From NCBI RefSeq assembly GCF_016901835.1, contig NZ_JACJKX010000005.1, forward strand, positions 1 through 64,000: a stretch of DNA of 64,000 nt, read 5' to 3'. Each line of letters opens with the position of its first letter. Positions within the stretch are counted from its first letter, which is position 1. The notes below the pieces were generated by a model, which saw only the letters and a list, made by a program, of their open reading frames with translations, had not been told where the DNA came from and searched no databases. The position numbers were made by a program, and so were the translations under genes. Below are positions 59,483 through 64,000 of the stretch, piece after piece. Source of the DNA: Parasutterella secunda (GTDB lineage: Bacteria; Pseudomonadota; Gammaproteobacteria; Burkholderiales; Burkholderiaceae_F).

Positions 59483-61732
59483 TTATTGAGCCGATTGCGG
59501 TTTGTTGCTTCCTTCTTTTCCAGAAGTCGGTTCATTGAGCTTTTGCTGCAACATCGCAATGATTTCATAGTGATTGATTAGTTCGCGAGCAAAAAGGATG
59601 AACGAGAGGAACAACTCGCAACCACGAGCCGAGAAACCTTTATCCGGACCGTTGCGCAGAAGCTTTTCCTGAATCGTTTCAATGCGGCTCAAAAGGGTTT
59701 GAGCGTTGGCATGAAGCGCATTGACATCGGCTTTGCCGTTATGGTTGCCGACAATCTCAAGCAAGAGCTGCGACAAATCAGCCAAATCCTGACTTAATTC
59801 ACCTTGGAAGGTACGGTGACGGTTGGCAATATGGTCTTTGGAGACACGAGCCAAAGCTTGCAGGTAGCGACCGACATCACGCAGGTTGGTAAAGGTGCGG
59901 AAGTAGCTGTAACGGGCGTCCAGGTCTTCTTTGTTCGGAACATAACCGGAATTTTCCATCTTGTAGTAGATGCTGCGTTCGTGGGTCAGTTGATCAAAGT
60001 TTTCATTGGCCTGAAGCTTCAGCTTGCGCAATCCGCTTTCGTCATCGTTTAAGAACGTCTCAACGATGTTGTTATAGAGCGTAACGGTAGACAAAAGATT
60101 TTCGCCGACGCGTTGATTGAGAATCTCACGAATCTTTTGAACGTCATAACGTACGGCTTGTTCGGCCTTGTAATTGGCTTCCTGTTGCTTAAAGCGCATA
60201 TTGCTTCGAATAATGAGAACGAAAGACAAAATGGCAAGCACGAATGCTACAAAGCCACCGCCTAAGAAGATGATGCCGCAAACCAAGGCAGCTAACGTAC
60301 TGGCAGTCAAGGCAGTTACGAACCAACCGCTGATCACGGTGAGCACACCGGAAATACGGTAAACGGCAGTTTCGCGGTCCCAAGCACCGTCGGCAAAGGA
60401 CGAACCCATGGCAACCATGAAGGTGACGTATGTCGTAGACAACGGCAACTGCAGTGAAGTGGCCGAAGAAATAAGTGCAGCCGACAACACAAGGTTCACA
60501 GAGGCTCTGACGTAGTCAAAGGGCAGAGGAATTTCACCTCGCTTGAGTCGTCTCGGTTTAAAACGGGAGTCCAGTTTTTTCTTAACCAATCCCGGAATCA
60601 ATTGATTGACGATGTTACCCAATCCCATGGACGCACGAACGATGACACGGCCGGGAATAGAAGAGCCGAATTGTTCGTGATCGCTTTGTTGAGCAGACAG
60701 ATTCAATGCGGTTTGCAGCACGCGGTGGGCCTTCTTGGAGAACCACAGGGTGAAGACCATGACGATGCCGGAGGCCACGAGGAAGAAAGTATCGGTCTTC
60801 GTGGAAACCAAAAGACCTTGCATCATGAGGTCATCGGGATTGGCGCCCGAGGCAATCCAGATCTTGAAGCTGTCGTAAGCGGCAAGCGGCACGCCGACGA
60901 AGTTCACCAAGTCGTTGCCGGCGAAGGCAAAAGCCAAGGAGAAGGTACCGGCCAGAATAACGATTTTGAAAACGTTAAACTTGCTGACCATGATGAGGAT
61001 TTGGAAAAGGATTGAGAATCCCACGAACAAAACCACGACCAATATGCCGGTATTGACTTGAATCCAATCGATCCATTCCGGACGCATGAAGCTTGCACCC
61101 TTAGCACCCTTCATCACCAGGAAGTAGGCAATGGCGGTAATGGACAGACCGCCGAAGACACCGCCCACATAGGGATAGACTCTTTCGAAATGGAAAGAGA
61201 AGATCAGACGCATGATGTATTGAATGACAGCGCCTGAAACAAATGCAACAACGACGGAAATCAGGATGCCTGAAATAATGGTGAGCGACTTACTGGTATT
61301 GATGTAGTCGAAAACCATCTCCATGGAACCGCCTTCCATATAAAGCTTAATAGCGGCTGCGGCAATGGCGCTGCCCAATAATTCAAAGACGATGGAAACG
61401 GTGGTAGAAGTAGGAAGGCCGAGGGAATTGAAGGTATCAAGTAAAACGATATCCGCGATCATAACCGCAAAGAAGATAATCATCACCTCAGTGAAATTAA
61501 ACATCTGCGGATGGAAAATGCCGGATCGCGCGATCTCCATCATGCCCGAGGAGAATGTTGCACCGAACAACACCCCGAACGTTGCCACCCACATCGTCGT
61601 ACGGAAACTTGCGATGCGGGATCCCATGGCGGAATTTAAAAAGTTTACAGCGTCATTGCTGACGCCAACGAAAAGGTCAAAGCAGGCGAGGCCGGCTAAA
61701 AAAACCAGCATCGCTATATAGTAATATTCCAT
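59483..61732 (-). CDS. PiT-family inorganic phosphate transporter
   Basis: Inner-membrane phosphate/cation symporter of 749 residues. The two PiT repeats are marked by GVSNDAVNFLNSA near the start and AGNDLVNFVGVPLAA in the middle; about ten helices are seen up to 530. The last 200 residues form a cytoplasmic helical domain resembling PhoU/DUF47. The ATG at 61732 gives the normal short periplasmic N-terminus. A three-repeat Pho box lies upstream. Confidence 0.9.
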   Translation of the reverse strand: MEYYYIAMLVFLAGLACFDLFVGVSNDAVNFLNSAMGSRIASFRTTMWVATFGVLFGATFSSGMMEIARSGIFHPQMFNFTEVMIIFFAVMIADIVLLDTFNSLGLPTSTTVSIVFELLGSAIAAAAIKLYMEGGSMEMVFDYINTSKSLTIISGILISVVVAFVSGAVIQYIMRLIFSFHFERVYPYVGGVFGGLSITAIAYFLVMKGAKGASFMRPEWIDWIQVNTGILVVVLFVGFSILFQILIMVSKFNVFKIVILAGTFSLAFAFAGNDLVNFVGVPLAAYDSFKIWIASGANPDDLMMQGLLVSTKTDTFFLVASGIVMVFTLWFSKKAHRVLQTALNLSAQQSDHEQFGSSIPGRVIVRASMGLGNIVNQLIPGLVKKKLDSRFKPRRLKRGEIPLPFDYVRASVNLVLSAALISSATSLQLPLSTTYVTFMVAMGSSFADGAWDRETAVYRISGVLTVISGWFVTALTASTLAALVCGIIFLGGGFVAFVLAILSFVLIIRSNMRFKQQEANYKAEQAVRYDVQKIREILNQRVGENLLSTVTLYNNIVETFLNDDESGLRKLKLQANENFDQLTHERSIYYKMENSGYVPNKEDLDARYSYFRTFTNLRDVGRYLQALARVSKDHIANRHRTFQGELSQDLADLSQLLLEIVGNHNGKADVNALHANAQTLLSRIETIQEKLLRNGPDKGFSARGCELFLSFILFARELINHYEIIAMLQQKLNEPTSGKEGSNKPQSAQ

Positions 61733-61762
61733 GAAGATTCCGTCCGTTTGTATAAGAATAGT

Positions 61763-61780
61763 CAACGTTATGTAACGTTG
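61763..61780. repeat. 18-bp palindrome in the PiT leader
   Basis: CAACGTTATGTAACGTTG has perfect 8-bp arms around TG. It lies between the Pho box and the PiT start, near the expected -10/+1. It may be a repressor site of unknown kind. Confidence 0.5.
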
Positions 61781-61790
61781 TGCGAAGTTT

Positions 61791-61819
61791 ATGACACAAT
61801 TATGACAATAATGTGACAA
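61791..61819 (-). promoter_or_regulatory. Pho box, three PhoB repeats
   Basis: On the minus strand TTGTCAC, TTGTCAT and GTGTCAT start exactly 11 bp apart (plus-strand copies at 61813, 61802, 61791), with A/T-rich 4-bp spacers. This is the known PhoB direct-repeat arrangement, placed to activate the PiT gene under phosphate limitation. Confidence 0.75.
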
Positions 61820-61884
61820 AACGATGTGCCAAAGGGATATTTTTCAGCGTTTGTGTCGTGTTTGTCGGTAAGCAGTCGGAAAAT

Positions 61885-61913
61885 TTGCATAACTCTTTGA
61901 TTTGTGAAATAAT
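61885..61913 (+). promoter_or_regulatory. Predicted promoter of rplU-rpmA
   Basis: TTGCAT (61885-61890) and AATAAT (61908-61913), spacer 17 bp. The -10 is five of six to consensus; the -35 is weak. Leader of about 100 nt. Confidence 0.4.
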
Positions 61914-62018
61914 CCGCATTTCCACGCATGAGTAGGTGGGGATTGTCCCTGCCGATTAACTATAAAAAGGTTTCGCAGACAGTGCGTTGGCTGAGCGAAA
62001 CGGGCGAGGTAATTAATA

Positions 62019-62330
62019 ATGTACGCAATTATCAAAACCGGTGGTAAGCAATACCGTGTTGCCGCTGGTGACAAGCTCAAGGTTGAATCCTTGAACGCCG
62101 AAGTCGGCTCCCAAGTGACCCTTTCTGAAGTCTTGGCTGTTTCCGATGGCAATGAACTCAAGGTCGGTGCTCCTTTTGTTGAAGGCGCCTCTGTTACGGC
62201 TACGGTTGTTTCTCACGGCCGTCACGACAAGGTTCGCATCTTCAAGATGCGTCGTCGTAAGCACTCCATCAAGAGCGCTGGTCATCGTCAAAACTACACG
62301 GAGCTCAAGATCGAATCGATCGCGGCTTAA
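62019..62330 (+). CDS. rplU: 50S ribosomal protein L21
   Basis: Protein of 103 residues, full length. [14 protein letters not shown] and the C-terminal [18 protein letters not shown] are L21 hallmarks. First gene of the rplU-rpmA unit. Confidence 0.98.
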   Translation: MYAIIKTGGKQYRVAAGDKLKVESLNAEVGSQVTLSEVLAVSDGNELKVGAPFVEGASVTATVVSHGRHDKVRIFKMRRRKHSIKSAGHRQNYTELKIESIAA

Positions 62331-62357
62331 TTTGGACTTTTCTAAGAGAGTAAGAAA

Positions 62358-62615
62358 ATGGCACATAAAAAGGGCGGCGGTTCTACCCGCAACGGTCGTG
62401 ACTCCCAAGCTAAGCGTCTTGGTGTGAAGGTTTTTGGTGACGCAGCCATTAACGCTGGCGGCATCATCGTTCGTCAACGCGGCACGCAATTCCATCCCGG
62501 CGACAATGTCGGTATGGGTCGTGACCACACCTTGTTTGCCAAGGTGGACGGCACGGTGAAGTTTGAAGTCAAGGGACCTCAAAATCATCGTTTCGTCAAA
62601 GTGATCCCCGCTTAA
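62358..62615 (+). CDS. rpmA: 50S ribosomal protein L27
   Basis: Protein of 85 residues, beginning [16 protein letters not shown], whose N-terminal tail reaches the peptidyl-transferase centre. No cleavable N-terminal extension. A terminator follows before obgE. Confidence 0.98.
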   Translation: MAHKKGGGSTRNGRDSQAKRLGVKVFGDAAINAGGIIVRQRGTQFHPGDNVGMGRDHTLFAKVDGTVKFEVKGPQNHRFVKVIPA

Positions 62616-62671
62616 TTGACGGCGACACGAATCGGATGATTGGTTTCATCCGAGAAACTGTTTAAAAACGA

Positions 62672-62699
62672 AAAGGCCATGTCGGTGACATGGCTTTTT
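62672..62699 (+). terminator. Rho-independent terminator after rpmA
   Basis: AAGGCCATGTC pairs with GACATGGCTTT around GGT with one G-U, followed by five T. Confidence 0.85.
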
Positions 62700-62710
62700 C
62701 TGTGTGTTAA

Positions 62711-63856
<1,146 letters not shown>

Positions 63857-63884
63857 CTAGTAAGTATTTTTACCTATTTTTAGA

Positions 63885-63916
63885 AAAGGGGGTGCGCGAG
63901 TACTCCCTTTCTTTTT
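63885..63916 (+). terminator. Rho-independent terminator after obgE
   Basis: AAAGGGGGT pairs with ACTCCCTTT over 9 bp with one G-U around an 8-nt loop, then CTTTTT. Confidence 0.8.
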
Positions 63917-63953
63917 AGAATTTTGGGCGTTCAACTCAAAAGCGGAGAAAAAA

Positions 63954-64000
63954 ATGCCCACTACAGATCAAGAATTACTGCCGGCCTGGACACTCGAGGA
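63954..64000 (+). CDS. Start of an unidentified gene, cut by the window edge
   Basis: An ATG with GGAG about seven bases upstream begins MPTTDQELLPAWTLE and remains open to the end of the window (15 full codons). In many relatives proB follows obgE, but this N-terminus is not that of a glutamate 5-kinase. Too short to identify. Confidence 0.5.
   Translation, partial: MPTTDQELLPAWTLE

Overview
The window comes from a betaproteobacterium of the order Burkholderiales. A gut-type Sutterellaceae (Parasutterella/Sutterella-like) is my best guess, not a proof. The grounds are a dcw cluster with murE and murF fused, a DciA (DUF721) gene between lpxC and secA, an ispB/tRNA-Pro/rplU-rpmA-obgE neighbourhood, and a membrane-bound [NiFe]-hydrogenase locus whose gene set matches the hox/hyp operon of Cupriavidus (Ralstonia eutropha).

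Bases 1-10.6 kb form an AT-rich accessory stretch (about 37% G+C on hand-counted lines, against about 55% in the dcw cluster). It holds a type I restriction-modification operon on the minus strand (hsdR-hsdM-hsdS, hsdS cut by the window edge), a divergent DUF262/HNH (GmrSD-like) nuclease, a RelA/SpoT-type HD phosphohydrolase, a 712-residue protein of no recognised family, and a small lipoprotein. It reads as a defence island, and several unexplained inverted repeats lie in its intergenic gaps.

From 10.8 to 37.5 kb the window is core genome. First comes an ADP-forming acyl-CoA synthetase. Then the complete cell wall/division cluster runs mraZ-rsmH-ftsL-ftsI-murEF-mraY-murD-ftsW-murG-murC-ddl-ftsQ-ftsA-ftsZ-lpxC, opened by a promoter and a four-repeat MraZ operator. 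After it come a LysE-type exporter with a structured leader, dciA, secA, a MutT-like Nudix protein, yacG and coaE.

Bases 37.7-51.8 kb are a complete uptake-hydrogenase locus. The plus strand carries structural and assembly genes in the order hoxK-G-Z-M-L-O-Q-R. The minus strand carries hoxT-V-hypA-B-F-C-D-E. The two arms diverge from a 293-bp region with back-to-back promoters. The small subunit has all six cysteines of the [4Fe-3S] proximal cluster, so an oxygen-tolerant enzyme is predicted. The Hyp proteins build the NiFe(CN)2CO centre, HoxV/HoxL act as scaffold and chaperone, HoxM clips the large subunit, and HoxZ passes electrons to quinone.

Bases 51.8-58.3 kb hold small regulatory units: a metallo-beta-lactamase-fold hydrolase with a divergent MerR regulator and a MerR-type 19-bp-spacer promoter, a LOG-family protein, an OLD-family ATPase/TOPRIM nuclease, and a CsoR-type repressor with its operator in front of a P-type metal ATPase. 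Bases 58.3-64 kb return to core genes: tRNA-Pro(CGG), ispB, a PiT phosphate transporter with a three-repeat Pho box, rplU, rpmA, obgE, and the first codons of an unidentified gene at the right edge. No CRISPR array, rRNA or insertion sequence was seen.
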